Made by a program: the position numbers and the translations under genes. The notes under the pieces were generated by a model. The model searched no databases and was not told the DNA's origin. It was given only the letters and a program-made list of their open reading frames with translations. 64,000 bases of DNA, taken from Pectobacterium actinidiae. Its GTDB lineage: Bacteria > Pseudomonadota > Gammaproteobacteria > Enterobacterales > Enterobacteriaceae. Shown here one piece after another: positions 47,318 to 56,931 of this stretch; position 1 is the stretch's first letter; each line of letters opens with the position of its first letter. The stretch is from positions 3,472,001 to 3,536,000 of the forward strand of contig NZ_JRMH01000001.1 of the NCBI RefSeq assembly GCF_000803315.1, written 5' to 3'.

Positions 47318-47863
47318 CTAGCGCTCCAGCTTCGGATACGCATCGGCGATCTTATCGCCGGTGAAATGCGCTATCCACCCTTCCGGGTTATCAAACAGGC
47401 GGATGGCGGTGAAGTGCGGCTCTGGCCCCATATCAAACCAATGTGCCGTGCCTGCGGGTACAGACAGCAGATCGTTTTTCTCACACAGGATCTGGTAAAT
47501 CTTGCCGTTCAGGTGCAGGCAAAACAGCCCCGCGCCTTCTACAAAAAAACGCACTTCGTCTTCATGGTGGACATGCTCGGATAAAAACTTGGTGCGCAGT
47601 TCAGCACGCTGCGGATTATCCGACCGCATGCTGATGACGTCCCAGCTCTGATAGCCTTTTTCTGCCACCAGCTTATCGATTTCATGCTGGTAGGCCGCCA
47701 GCACTTCTTCAGACGATGGCGTATCGCTCAGCTTCTGGCTGGCTTCCCAGCGTTCAAAACGTACGCCGATCTCGTTCAGCTGTTTCTGAATCGCATCGGC
47801 ATCCTGACTTTGCCAAATCGGCTGGCCTGCATCGCTGTCGCTAAAAATGGTTAATCCACTCAT
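47318..47863 (-). CDS. mtnD: Acireductone dioxygenase MtnD
   Basis: MtnD oxidises acireductone to the 2-oxo acid precursor of methionine (iron form) or to an off-pathway product (nickel form). The 181-residue cupin has the metal motif [14 protein letters not shown] and a later His in TAHWFDMG. Its start overlaps the mtnC stop by four bases, so mtnB, mtnC and mtnD are translationally coupled. Confidence 0.97.
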   Translation of the reverse strand: MSGLTIFSDSDAGQPIWQSQDADAIQKQLNEIGVRFERWEASQKLSDTPSSEEVLAAYQHEIDKLVAEKGYQSWDVISMRSDNPQRAELRTKFLSEHVHHEDEVRFFVEGAGLFCLHLNGKIYQILCEKNDLLSVPAGTAHWFDMGPEPHFTAIRLFDNPEGWIAHFTGDKIADAYPKLER

Positions 47864-48549
47864 TGGGCGTACTCCGGTAAGTCGATCTGGTCAAAACGTG
47901 CCACCTGACGGTGACGGCTTACGCTATCCGCATCATCACGGATAAGCTGGCAGGTGTGCCAGCCAGCCTCCTCTGCGGCATCCAGTTCCTGACGAATGTC
48001 CGACAGGAACAACAGTTGCTCGGCAGGCAGCCCGATGGTTTGCGCAATCGTGCGATAAGAACCGGTCTCCCGCTTCATACCGACGCGGGTATCAAAATAG
48101 TCGCTGAACAGCGGACGCAGGTCACCCGCGTTACTGTAGCCAAACAGCAACTGCTGCGCTTCTACCGAACCTGACGAGTAAACATACAGACGAATTCCCT
48201 GCTGCTGCCATGCGGCAAGCTGCGTGGCCACGTCAGGGTACAGATGTCCCTGAAAATCGCCGTTACGATAACCTGCGCGCCAGATAATGCCTTGCAGCTG
48301 CTTCAGCGCGGTGGATTTACGATCTTCATCCATAAACTGATTCAGCGCAGTAATCAGTGTGTCGCTATCCGCCTCTGGCTGACCCAATTCCTGACGCAAC
48401 GCGCCCAGCGCCTGCGCGATCTCCGGATCGCTCCCATGCTGCCGTACGGTGTCGGCCAGACGTTCACGGGCATAGGGGAACAACACGGTGTGAACAAAAC
48501 GGATGTCGCTGGTGGTACCTTCAATATCCGTCACAATCGCGTTAATCAT
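47860..48549 (-). CDS. mtnC: Enolase-phosphatase MtnC
   Basis: MtnC is a bifunctional HAD enzyme that enolises and dephosphorylates diketo-methylthiopentyl phosphate to acireductone. It begins [15 protein letters not shown], with the HAD nucleophile Asp, and has the later motif [11 protein letters not shown]. The reading frame extends 33 codons upstream into mtnB, but the ATG at 48549 overlaps the mtnB stop (ATGA) and gives the normal 229 residues. Confidence 0.96.
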   Translation of the reverse strand: MINAIVTDIEGTTSDIRFVHTVLFPYARERLADTVRQHGSDPEIAQALGALRQELGQPEADSDTLITALNQFMDEDRKSTALKQLQGIIWRAGYRNGDFQGHLYPDVATQLAAWQQQGIRLYVYSSGSVEAQQLLFGYSNAGDLRPLFSDYFDTRVGMKRETGSYRTIAQTIGLPAEQLLFLSDIRQELDAAEEAGWHTCQLIRDDADSVSRHRQVARFDQIDLPEYAQ

Positions 48550-49163
48550 GCTTTCGCCTCCAGCAATCGACGCTGCAATTCGCACTGGAACAGGAACTCG
48601 AGTCCTTCCAGATGACGACGTGCTTCTTTCACCGTCGCGCCCCAGCAATAAAGACCGTGGCCACGCACCAGAAAACCGTAACGTAACGGCGTGTGGCTCG
48701 CGTATTCGGTAACCCGCTGTGCCAGTGCCGGAATATCCTGATCGTTATCGAAAATTGGGATCGCCACGCGATCCAAATGGGTAGTCTGCCCCGCCAACGA
48801 CTTTTGCATTTCGTAGCCGTGCAACACCAGTTCAGCGCCCTTCTCTACCCGAGACAGCACGGTCGCGTTCACCGAGTGCGTATGCAGCACAGCGCCGATC
48901 GTCGAGTCACGGCGATACAGCAGCGTGTGCAGCCCGGTTTCCGCCGACGGCGTGCGGCCACTCGGCACATGGTTTGTGGCAATTTCTACCAACAGAAAGT
49001 CCTCAGCCTGAAGACTGCCTTTATCTTTACCCGATTCAGTAATCAGGCAGTTTGCTTCATCGAGGCGCACAGACATATTGCCGCCCGTCGCCGGACACCA
49101 GCCTTTCTCACCTATCCAGTGGCAGGCCGCAAGCAGCGCCGTCAATTGTTGATTTTCAGTCAT
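48546..49163 (-). CDS. mtnB: Methylthioribulose-1-phosphate dehydratase MtnB
   Basis: MtnB removes water from methylthioribulose 1-phosphate. The 205-residue class II aldolase-fold protein has the zinc motif HTHSVNATV and the ATGGNMSVR phosphate-binding stretch. It is the first gene of mtnBCD and is divergent from mtnE across a region with MetJ-like boxes. Confidence 0.96.
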   Translation of the reverse strand: MTENQQLTALLAACHWIGEKGWCPATGGNMSVRLDEANCLITESGKDKGSLQAEDFLLVEIATNHVPSGRTPSAETGLHTLLYRRDSTIGAVLHTHSVNATVLSRVEKGAELVLHGYEMQKSLAGQTTHLDRVAIPIFDNDQDIPALAQRVTEYASHTPLRYGFLVRGHGLYCWGATVKEARRHLEGLEFLFQCELQRRLLEAKA

Positions 49164-49261
49164 GAGGCTTCCCGTTTTTGGTCCATTTTTCGAACAACTT
49201 TTTCTGGATACTTTTTGGAGATTTAGACGCTTTCGTTATGTCTTAGTACATAAAAGCATTT

Positions 49262-49285
49262 AGCCGTTTAAACGTCCAAGCGTCT
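49262..49285. promoter_or_regulatory. MetJ operator between mtnB and mtnE
   Basis: Three adjacent 8-bp boxes read AGCCGTTT, AAACGTCC and AAGCGTCT, each matching the met box at about six of eight positions. A TTGATT hexamer directly follows and a TATATT lies about 20 bp further, which may form the mtnE promoter. A further half-box, TAGACGCT, lies near 49224. Confidence 0.72.
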
Positions 49286-49353
49286 TGATTGCCAAATACT
49301 AACAGCATGTTATATTACCAAGCAATACAGGCTTGCAGGAGTCCTATCCGCTT

Positions 49354-50511
49354 ATGAGCGCCGCGTTAATCCCCGACAGTAAACTGCCTTCGCTGGGCAC
49401 CACCATCTTTACCCAGATGAGCGCACTGGCCCAACAGCATCAGGCCATCAATCTATCACAAGGTTTCCCTGATTTTGACGGCCCGGACTATTTACAACAG
49501 CGGCTGGCATATCACGTCAGTCAGGGCGCAAACCAATATGCGCCGATGACTGGCATTGCACCGCTGCGTCAGGTGATTGCCGAAAAAACCGCAGAGCTGT
49601 ACGGCTGGCGACCCGATGCCGATAGCGAAGTCACCATCACTGCGGGGGCAACCGAAGCGCTGTTTGCCGCCATTGCGGCGCTGGTGCGACCCGGCGACGA
49701 AGTGATTTGTTTCGATCCCAGCTATGACAGCTATGCACCTGCCGTCACACTGGCTGGCGGCGTACTCAAGCGCATCGCCTTGCAGCCGCCTGCATTTCGC
49801 GTGGACTGGCCGCATTTTGCCAGTTTGCTAAGCGACCGTACTCGTTTGGTCATCCTGAATACACCGCACAACCCGTCCGCTACCGTTTGGCAGAAGGCCG
49901 ATTTCGAGCAACTGTGGCAGGCAATTGCGGCGCGTGACATCTTCGTGCTGAGCGATGAAGTCTATGAACATATCTGCTTTGATAGCGCAGGGCACGCCAG
50001 CGTGCTGGCACACCCATCGCTGCGCCAACGCGCCATCGCCGTCTCATCATTTGGCAAAACGTTCCACATGACGGGTTGGAAAGTCGGCTACTGCGTCGCA
50101 CCAGCAGCATTGAGTGCGGAAGTACGGAAGGTTCATCAGTATCTGACGTTCTCCGTGAACACCCCCGCCCAGTTCGCCATCGCCGATATGCTGCGTGAAC
50201 AGCCACAACACTGGCGCGAACTCCCTGATTTTTACCGTGCGAAGCGCGATCGTTTCATCAAGGCGCTGGCAGGCAGCCGTTTTGACATTCTGCCCTGCGA
50301 AGGCACCTACTTCCTGCTGGCGGACTATCGGGCGATTTCCGATCTGGACGATGTCAGCTTCTGCCGTTGGCTGACCGAGCACGTTGGCGTTGCCGCCATT
50401 CCGCTGTCCGTCTTTTGCGCCGATCCGTTCCCACACACGTTGATTCGACTATGCTTTGCTAAACAGGAAGCAACGTTGGATGCCGCGGCGGAGCGTTTAT
50501 GTCGACTTTAA
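49354..50511 (+). CDS. mtnE: Methionine aminotransferase MtnE
   Basis: This is a fold-type I PLP aminotransferase that makes methionine from 4-methylthio-2-oxobutanoate, usually with glutamine as donor. The 385-residue protein resembles E. coli YbdL, with INLSQGFPDFDGP, NTPHNPSA and the PLP-lysine motif SSFGKTFHMTGWK. The ATG at 49354 is preferred to an upstream TTG; the AGGAG before it is a little distant. Its last 13 bases overlap yafV. Confidence 0.93.
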   Translation: MSAALIPDSKLPSLGTTIFTQMSALAQQHQAINLSQGFPDFDGPDYLQQRLAYHVSQGANQYAPMTGIAPLRQVIAEKTAELYGWRPDADSEVTITAGATEALFAAIAALVRPGDEVICFDPSYDSYAPAVTLAGGVLKRIALQPPAFRVDWPHFASLLSDRTRLVILNTPHNPSATVWQKADFEQLWQAIAARDIFVLSDEVYEHICFDSAGHASVLAHPSLRQRAIAVSSFGKTFHMTGWKVGYCVAPAALSAEVRKVHQYLTFSVNTPAQFAIADMLREQPQHWRELPDFYRAKRDRFIKALAGSRFDILPCEGTYFLLADYRAISDLDDVSFCRWLTEHVGVAAIPLSVFCADPFPHTLIRLCFAKQEATLDAAAERLCRL

Positions 50512-51266
50512 AGATTTCATTGCTGCAACAACCACTGGTCTGGCGTGATGGGGAGGCCAATCTCAGCCACTTCGACACCTTATTGGCGGAGATGACAGGG
50601 CGTGATGTCATCGTACTGCCGGAAATGTTCACTACCGGCTTCGCGATGGAAGCCGCCAGAGGCAGTCTGGATCAGTCAGTCGTAGAAGCGTGGCTGCACC
50701 AGTGGGCGCGGAAAACCAATGCGCTGATCGGCGGCAGCGTCGCCGTGAACACGCCAAAAGGCGCGGTGAACCGTTTCCTGTTGGTCGATCCACACGGCGA
50801 GGTGTATCACTACGATAAACGCCACCTGTTTCGCATGGCGGATGAACACCACCACTATCAGGCGGGAACAGAGCGAGTCATCCTTGAATGGCGCGGCTGG
50901 CGCATCTGCCCGATGATCTGCTACGACCTGCGTTTCCCCGTATGGTCGCGCAACAGACAGGATTACGATCTGGCGCTGTATGTCGCTAACTGGCCTGCGC
51001 CTCGCGCGACACACTGGCAGACGCTGCTGGCAGCACGCGCCATTGAGAATCAGGCCTACGTTGCAGGCTGTAACCGCGTCGGCACCGACGGCAACGGCCA
51101 CAGCTACCGTGGCGATAGCCTGATTATTAATGCTCAAGGGGAAATTCTGGCCTCTGCCGCCCCCAACCAGTCCGCCTGTCTGGACGCCGAGCTGTCGCTG
51201 GAAGCGCTGCAAAGCTACCGGGAGTCCTTCCCCGCCTGGCGCGATGCCGACCGCTTTACGTTGTAA
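50499..51266 (+). CDS. yafV: Omega-amidase YafV (nitrilase family)
   Basis: Omega-amidase hydrolyses 2-oxoglutaramate, the product left when glutamine donates its amino group. The 255 residues show the nitrilase triad regions IVLPEMFTTGF (Glu), KRHLFRMADEH (Lys) and ICPMICYDLRFP (Cys). Its start lies inside the end of mtnE in another frame, which suggests coupled translation with that aminotransferase. Its 3' end overlaps hpxK on the other strand by 11 bp. Confidence 0.92.
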   Translation: MSTLKISLLQQPLVWRDGEANLSHFDTLLAEMTGRDVIVLPEMFTTGFAMEAARGSLDQSVVEAWLHQWARKTNALIGGSVAVNTPKGAVNRFLLVDPHGEVYHYDKRHLFRMADEHHHYQAGTERVILEWRGWRICPMICYDLRFPVWSRNRQDYDLALYVANWPAPRATHWQTLLAARAIENQAYVAGCNRVGTDGNGHSYRGDSLIINAQGEILASAAPNQSACLDAELSLEALQSYRESFPAWRDADRFTL

Positions 51267-52542
51267 TTAATGTGGCTGTCGCTTGTGCAGAGGCGTGATA
51301 GAGCACCGCCTGATAGAACGCCGCTAGCGCCAGCGCGACATCCGCGGTGGTCACGGATTCGTCAGGATGGTGGCTGATACCGCCGCGACAACGAACGAAT
51401 AACATCGCTACAGGCCAGCGTTCGGCGATAGCGATGGCGTCGTGCCCCGCGCCGCTTGGCAGCATTAGGGTTTTCCCCTGTACCTGCGTCACCGCCTCGT
51501 TGAGTACCGACTGCAACGCGGGATCGCAGCGGGTTGCCGCAATACGGTAATACTCTTCGGCGCTGAACTGGCAGCCGCGCTGGTGCGCAATAGCCTGTCC
51601 CAGTGTCAGGAGTTTTTGTAGCAATGCATCCAGCGGTGCATCTTCCGGTCCACGAATATCCAGCGTCATCTTCACTTCACCGGGGATGACGTTAGCCGCA
51701 CCCGGTAAACACTGCAACGTGCCAAACGTCGCGACCAGATGAGGATCGCTTTCTCGCGTTACCCGCTCAGCCTGCGCCATCCAGTCCGCCGCCGCCGCCA
51801 GCGCATCCTGTCGCTGCGTCATCGGCACCGTACCCGCATGCCCTGCCAGTCCGAGGAACGTGCAATTGAGTCGCCGCGCACCGTTGATTGCAGTGACCAC
51901 GCCCAGCGCCAGATCTTGCTGTTCCAAACACGGCCCTTGTTCGATATGCAATTCCAGATAGGCGGTGATGTCACTGACCGGACGCGCCGCCAGCGCCACC
52001 TCAAGCGGATCCAACCCCGCAATGGTCAACGCCTGTGCCACACTGATGCCCTCAGCATCCTGACAATCCAGCCAGCTCTCCGGCCAGGTGCCCGTTAGCC
52101 CTCGACTGCCCAGCAGCGTAATACCAAAACGCGTCCCTTCCTCATCGCCGAAGCCGATAATTTCCAGCGCTACGGGCAAACGCCTCCCCTGCTGATGAAA
52201 TGCGCGCACCACTTCAATCGCCGTCAATACGCCCAGCATGCCGTCATATCGTCCGGCATTGCGCACCGTATCCAGATGCGAACCGAGCAGCAGCGCTGGC
52301 GCATCCGGTGTTAAGCCTTCATAGCGGCCACAAATATTGCCAACGCTATCCTGCCAGACGTTCATGCCCGCTTCGCGCATCCATTCTCCCACCTGCGCAT
52401 TGGCACGCAGGTGCTCCAGCGACAGATAAACGCGAGTCAACTGGCCGGGCGTTTCGCTAATGTCGGCCAGCGCATGACAGCGTGACATAATCTGCTCAGC
52501 AGCGGCTTGTGCGACAGCGGGCAACATCAGAATTTCACTCAT
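51256..52542 (-). CDS. hpxK: Allantoate amidohydrolase HpxK
   Basis: HpxK cleaves allantoate to ureidoglycine, ammonia and carbon dioxide. The 428-residue M20-type hydrolase has metal-site motifs LLLGSHLDTVRNAGRYDG, GFGDEEGTRFG and LELHIEQGP. N-carbamoyl-amino-acid hydrolases share this fold, but the neighbour hpxJ and the ABC transporter favour allantoate. It is the last gene of the leftward operon, and its ATG overlaps the hpxJ stop by four bases. Confidence 0.88.
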   Translation of the reverse strand: MSEILMLPAVAQAAAEQIMSRCHALADISETPGQLTRVYLSLEHLRANAQVGEWMREAGMNVWQDSVGNICGRYEGLTPDAPALLLGSHLDTVRNAGRYDGMLGVLTAIEVVRAFHQQGRRLPVALEIIGFGDEEGTRFGITLLGSRGLTGTWPESWLDCQDAEGISVAQALTIAGLDPLEVALAARPVSDITAYLELHIEQGPCLEQQDLALGVVTAINGARRLNCTFLGLAGHAGTVPMTQRQDALAAAADWMAQAERVTRESDPHLVATFGTLQCLPGAANVIPGEVKMTLDIRGPEDAPLDALLQKLLTLGQAIAHQRGCQFSAEEYYRIAATRCDPALQSVLNEAVTQVQGKTLMLPSGAGHDAIAIAERWPVAMLFVRCRGGISHHPDESVTTADVALALAAFYQAVLYHASAQATATLITT

Positions 52543-53783
52543 GCATGTCCCTCATTCGCCGCGTAGCAATTCCAGGCAGCCTGCAAGGCTTCGCCTTGTA
52601 CCGTGCGGAAGCCAAGGCGATTCAGTACCGCCTCCAGTGCCGTCAGCGTTTGCATCACACAGTCTTTCCGCGCGTTATAGCCCATCGTGCCGATACGCCA
52701 GATTTTGCCCTGAAGCGGGCCAAACGAGGTGCCAATCTCAATCGCGAAGTCTTCCAGCAGCAGCTTACGCACCTGTTCGCCGTGAACACCGTCAGGAATC
52801 ACCACGCCCAGCACGTTATTCATTTTGTGTTTAAGATTGCCAAAGGTTTCCAGTCCCATTCCCTGAACCCCCGCCACCAGCGCATTGCCGTGCAGCGCAT
52901 GGCGAGCAATACTGCGATCCAGCCCTTCCTCGAGGATCGTTCGGGCACACTCGCGGGCGGCGAACAGCATGCTCGTTGCCTCCGTGTGATGGTTCAGGCG
53001 TTCCGGCCCCCAGTAGTCCATCACCATGCCCAGATCGAAATAGTTGGAATAGATCATCTCGTCATCGCCGTCCTGATGCGCGTCCGTTCGGATCCCCTGC
53101 TCGACACATTTGCGCCGACGGATCACCGTTTCCATTTGCGGGCTGAGCGTGATCGGTGAGCTGCCAGAGGGGCCGCCCAAACACTTCTGCAATCCGGCAG
53201 AGACGGCATCCAGCCCCCATTTATCCGTCTCCAGCGGGTTGCCGCCGAAAGACGCGGTGGCATCGGTATAGAACAGTACGCCGTGACGGCGGCAAATCTC
53301 GCCCAGTTCCTCCAGCGGTTGCAGCATGGTGGTCGAGGTATCGCCCTGTACCGTCAGCAGTAAACGCGGACGTACCGCTTTGATCGCCTCTTCGATCTGG
53401 TCTGGTGAGAACACCTCGCCCCACGGTACTTCGATGGTATGAACGTCAGCACGGCAGCGACGGGCAATCTCGCACAGCAGATGACCAAAACGACCAAACA
53501 CGGGTACCAGCACCTTGTCTCCGGGGCGGATCGCCGACAGCAGAATCGCTTCAATCCCCGCTCGCGAAGTGCCGTCTACCAGCATCGTCCAGCGGTTTTC
53601 CGTGCGGAAAAGCTGGCGATAGAGTTCCATGACCTGATTCATGTAGTTGGTCATCGCAGGGTCATACTGACCGACCAACTGGCTGGCCATTGCCCGTAAT
53701 ACGCGCGGATCGGCGTTGATCGGCCCCGGCCCCATCAATAAACGATGAGGAGGATTAATTTGCGCGTACAGTTCGCTGTTCAT
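52539..53783 (-). CDS. hpxJ: Ureidoglycine-glyoxylate aminotransferase HpxJ
   Basis: HpxJ is a class V PLP aminotransferase that converts ureidoglycine to oxalurate in Klebsiella. The 414-residue protein begins with PPHRLLMGPGPINADPRVL and has the PLP lysine at position 200 in SAGLQKCLGGPSG. Alanine-glyoxylate aminotransferases look alike, so the assignment leans on the neighbour hpxK and on the hpxW side of the locus. The ATG at 53783 follows GGAG; an in-frame ATG ten codons earlier lacks a ribosome site. Confidence 0.87.
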   Translation of the reverse strand: MNSELYAQINPPHRLLMGPGPINADPRVLRAMASQLVGQYDPAMTNYMNQVMELYRQLFRTENRWTMLVDGTSRAGIEAILLSAIRPGDKVLVPVFGRFGHLLCEIARRCRADVHTIEVPWGEVFSPDQIEEAIKAVRPRLLLTVQGDTSTTMLQPLEELGEICRRHGVLFYTDATASFGGNPLETDKWGLDAVSAGLQKCLGGPSGSSPITLSPQMETVIRRRKCVEQGIRTDAHQDGDDEMIYSNYFDLGMVMDYWGPERLNHHTEATSMLFAARECARTILEEGLDRSIARHALHGNALVAGVQGMGLETFGNLKHKMNNVLGVVIPDGVHGEQVRKLLLEDFAIEIGTSFGPLQGKIWRIGTMGYNARKDCVMQTLTALEAVLNRLGFRTVQGEALQAAWNCYAANEGHA

Positions 53784-53832
53784 GGTTATAGGCTCCAAAT
53801 TCTTGTTTATCATCCCCTTTCAAAGAGGATCA

Positions 53833-54576
53833 CTACGCTTCTGACAGTCCTCGGACCGAGGCGATAAACTGTTTCAATTCCGGCGTTTGCGGGTTAGCAA
53901 ACAGCGTTTTGCTGTCGCCCTGCTCCCAGACGGTGCCCTGATGCATAAATACCACCCGGTCACCCACTTCACGGGCAAAATTCATTTCATGCGTCACCAG
54001 AATCAGCGTCATGCCTTCGGCGGCCAGCTGTTCCAACACCTTCAGCACTTCACCGACCAATTCAGGATCGAGTGCCGAGGTAATTTCGTCACACAGCAGG
54101 ACTTTTGGGTTCATCGCCAATGCGCGGGCAATCGCGACGCGCTGCTGCTGCCCCCCCGACAGATTGGCGGGATAGTAGTGAAGACGCTCGCCTAGCCCTA
54201 CTTTGTTAAGCATCTGTTCACCCAGCTCACGACACTCCGCCGGGCTTTTTCCCAGCACGCGGCGCGGTGCCAGCATCACGTTTTCCAGCGCCGTCATATG
54301 CGGGAACAGATTGAAGTTCTGGAACACCATTCCAACCGAACGGCTGATTTCGCGCGCCTGCGAATCCCTGTCGGTGACGGTCATGCCGCCCAGTTTGATG
54401 CTGCCGTCCTGATAGCCTTCCAGGCCATTCATACAGCGCAGTAGCGTGCTCTTGCCAGAGCCGCTGCGTCCGATAATCGAAATGACCTCACCCATTTCGA
54501 TATCCAAATCCACACCTTTCAGGACATGGTTCTGGCCGTAATATTTTTGAACCTGATTAATGGTGATGAGCGGCAT
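53833..54576 (-). CDS. Polar amino-acid-type ABC transporter ATPase
   Basis: This 247-residue ATPase of the GlnQ type shows Walker A GRSGSGKST, signature LSGGQQQR and Walker B VLLCDEITSALD. It would drive uptake by the two membrane proteins encoded just upstream, whose last gene it overlaps by 20 bases. Position before hpxJ and hpxK suggests that the substrate is allantoate, allantoin or a related ureide, as proposed for hpxFGHI in Klebsiella. The substrate is inference. Confidence 0.92.
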   Translation of the reverse strand: MPLITINQVQKYYGQNHVLKGVDLDIEMGEVISIIGRSGSGKSTLLRCMNGLEGYQDGSIKLGGMTVTDRDSQAREISRSVGMVFQNFNLFPHMTALENVMLAPRRVLGKSPAECRELGEQMLNKVGLGERLHYYPANLSGGQQQRVAIARALAMNPKVLLCDEITSALDPELVGEVLKVLEQLAAEGMTLILVTHEMNFAREVGDRVVFMHQGTVWEQGDSKTLFANPQTPELKQFIASVRGLSEA

Positions 54577-55213
54577 TGAATTTCTTCTCCAGATAGCGGC
54601 TGTAGTAAGAGAGCGGATAGCACATCAGGAAATAGCCCAGCGCCACCAATCCGAACACTTTAAACGGCTGATAGGTCACGTTATTCAACATGGTTCCCGC
54701 TTTGGTCAGTTCGATAAATCCGATGATCGACGCCAGTGCGGTGCCTTTAATCACCTGCACGGAAAACCCAACGGTAGGCGCGATGGCGATACGCATCGCC
54801 TGCGGTGCAATCACCCGATAGAGTGTCTGGCCGAAATCCAGTCCGAGACAGCGAGAGGCTTCCCACTGCCCTTTCGGCAACGCTTCCACGCTGCCGCACC
54901 AGATATCCACCAGAAAGGCGCTGGTAAACAACGTCAGCGCCAGTGCCGCCGCCGTCCACGGGCTCACATCAATCCCGAACAGCGCCAGCCCGAAAAAGGC
55001 GAGAAACAGCTGCATCAGCAGCGGTGTGCCCTGAAACAGTTCTGAATACAAATGAACAAAGCGCGTCGGCCATTTGCGTTTAGTCAACCGCAGCAGCATC
55101 AGCGGAAAGGTCACTATCGCGCCGCCGATGAAAGCCGTCAGCGACAGCAGTAGTGTCCAACGTGCCGCCAGCAGCAGGTTGCGAACAATATCCCAGTCGG
55201 TAAATGTCATCAT
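54557..55213 (-). CDS. ABC transporter permease, HisM/GlnP type (second)
   Basis: An inner-membrane permease of about 218 residues, with several hydrophobic segments and the EAA-loop EASRCLGLDFGQTLYRVIAPQAMR that contacts the ATPase. The frame is open further upstream, but the ATG at 55213 overlaps the stop of the other permease (ATGA) and is the natural start. It pairs with that permease as a heterodimer. Confidence 0.92.
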   Translation of the reverse strand: MMTFTDWDIVRNLLLAARWTLLLSLTAFIGGAIVTFPLMLLRLTKRKWPTRFVHLYSELFQGTPLLMQLFLAFFGLALFGIDVSPWTAAALALTLFTSAFLVDIWCGSVEALPKGQWEASRCLGLDFGQTLYRVIAPQAMRIAIAPTVGFSVQVIKGTALASIIGFIELTKAGTMLNNVTYQPFKVFGLVALGYFLMCYPLSYYSRYLEKKFNAAHHH

Positions 55214-55875
55214 GACTGATTCCCCAGAAAACGCCGACCCGCCAGCAGTAAGAGTTGTCGCATCAGAACAGACAGCATCAGGTAACACAGTGTGGTTGCC
55301 AGATACACTTCAAAGCTCAAAAATGTACGAGACTGAATCAGGTTGGCGGCAAAAGTCAGTTCCTCGTAAGAAACCTGCGACACCACCGACGATCCCAGCA
55401 TGACGATGATGCACTGGCTAACCAGCGCCGGATAAATCCGCTGGAGCGCGGGCGGCAGAATCACACGCAGGAAAGTCTGCATCCGCGTCAACCCCAGCAC
55501 ACGGGCGGCTTCCCACTGGCCTTTTGGCGTCACCTGAATCCCCGCGCGGATTATCTCGGTACTGTACGCACCGAGGTTTATCAGCATTGCCAATAGCGCG
55601 GCCTGCCCGGCAGTGAGCTTCCAGCCCAGACTCGGTAAACCAAAGACGATGAAGAACAGCTGCACCACGAACGGCGTATTGCGGATCAGCTCGACGTAGA
55701 TTCCCCACAGCCGACTCAGCAGGGTAGGCTTGCCGCTGCGCAAGGCCGCACCACAGATGCCGATGGCAATGCCGCCAAGGGTTGCCATGACCGTCAGCTC
55801 AATGGTGACCCACAACCCCGCCAACAGCTCAGGCCAGAACGGCAACAGCGCGGAAAAATTAAGCTGATAGGTCAT
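55210..55875 (-). CDS. ABC transporter permease, HisQ/GlnP type (first)
   Basis: The 221-residue membrane protein has the usual permease segments and the EAA-loop EAARVLGLTRMQTFLRVILPPALQ. It follows the binding-protein gene by 12 bp and overlaps the second permease gene. Together they form the membrane channel of the transporter. Confidence 0.92.
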   Translation of the reverse strand: MTYQLNFSALLPFWPELLAGLWVTIELTVMATLGGIAIGICGAALRSGKPTLLSRLWGIYVELIRNTPFVVQLFFIVFGLPSLGWKLTAGQAALLAMLINLGAYSTEIIRAGIQVTPKGQWEAARVLGLTRMQTFLRVILPPALQRIYPALVSQCIIVMLGSSVVSQVSYEELTFAANLIQSRTFLSFEVYLATTLCYLMLSVLMRQLLLLAGRRFLGNQS

Positions 55876-55887
55876 GGCGTGCTCCCG

Positions 55888-56694
55888 TTACGCTTTGATG
55901 CTGGCTGGCAGCGGCGCTTTCAGCCATTTTTCCGACAGGCCATTGAGCGTGTTGTCTTTCAGCGCTTGCTCAATCAACGCATCGACTTTCGCTTTCAGCG
56001 CGGGCTCATCTTTTTTCAGCCCGATATAGCACGGCGAATCTTTCAGCATAAACTTCGCTACTGGTGCTTTCGTCGGATTCTGTTCGGCGATAGCGGCTAC
56101 CACCAGGTTACCCGTTGCAACATATTCCACCTGCCCGGACAGGTACGCCGACAGCGTGGTGTTGTTATCCTCGTAGCGCTTAATCTGTGCGGCCTTCGGC
56201 GCGATATCCGTCAGCACCATGTCTTCTACTGCACCGCGCGTGACGCCGATGCTCTTGCCTTCCAGCGCGTCTGATGATGTCAGCGTGCTGTCTTTCGGCC
56301 CAAATACGCCGAGGAAAAACGGCGCATAGGCGCGGCTGAAATCGATCACTTTTTCACGCTCGGCATTTTTACCCAGACTGGAGATCACCAGATCAACTTT
56401 GTTGGTTTGCAGATACGGTACGCGGTTAGCACTGGTTACCGGAACCAGCTGCAACTTTAGTTTCATCTCTTTCGCCAGATAACGGGCGATATCGATGTCA
56501 TAGCCCTGCGGTTGCAGATCCGTCCCTACCGATCCAAACGGCGGGAAATCCTGCGGGACGGCGACACGCAACACACCGCGCTTCTCGATATCCTGCAACT
56601 GATCGGCCATCGCGCTACCGGCCTGAACCAGTAACATTGCCGCGCCCATCACCGCCAGTAACCCTTTTTTGATGCCCAGTTTATTGATCAACAT
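55888..56694 (-). CDS. Periplasmic substrate-binding protein of the ureide-type ABC transporter
   Basis: The 268-residue protein has a signal peptide (about 1-30, ending GSAMA) and the SBP family 3 fold, with GVLRVAVPQDFPPFG, YDIDIARYLAKEM and DLVISSLGKNAEREK motifs. It is the first gene of the leftward operon, which continues with two permeases, the ATPase, hpxJ and hpxK. A sigma-54 promoter match lies 78 bp upstream. The exact substrate cannot be read from the sequence. Confidence 0.92.
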   Translation of the reverse strand: MLINKLGIKKGLLAVMGAAMLLVQAGSAMADQLQDIEKRGVLRVAVPQDFPPFGSVGTDLQPQGYDIDIARYLAKEMKLKLQLVPVTSANRVPYLQTNKVDLVISSLGKNAEREKVIDFSRAYAPFFLGVFGPKDSTLTSSDALEGKSIGVTRGAVEDMVLTDIAPKAAQIKRYEDNNTTLSAYLSGQVEYVATGNLVVAAIAEQNPTKAPVAKFMLKDSPCYIGLKKDEPALKAKVDALIEQALKDNTLNGLSEKWLKAPLPASIKA

Positions 56695-56771
56695 CGTCTC
56701 TGCCCCCGGTTAGTGTAATTGAAACGAAAGATTCTTAAAAATAAATATTGAAACTATCGTTACAGATAGTA

Positions 56772-56787
56772 AGCAAGGAGCATGCCA
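56772..56787 (-). promoter_or_regulatory. Sigma-54 promoter of the transporter-hpxJK operon
   Basis: On the minus strand the sequence is TGGCATGCTCCTTGCT, matching TGGCACG-N4-TTGCW with one change and correct GG-to-GC spacing. It lies about 78 bp before the binding-protein gene. A nitrogen-responsive enhancer protein such as NtrC is the likely activator. Confidence 0.8.
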
Positions 56788-56931
56788 GATTACGTGGTTA
56801 CCCTTGACGATAAAGAACAACGTAGAAGGTCAGAGAATCGTGCTGAAATATGACATAGCTGTGGATATGGAATACTGGTGAACAGTTTCGGGCGTGATTA
56901 TAGAAAGAGAATTTATGCAACTCACGCACCA

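Noticed and set aside
48549..48648. N-terminal extension of mtnC
   Set aside because: The extra 33 codons lie inside mtnB and would precede the conserved HAD start; the ATGA overlap fits better.
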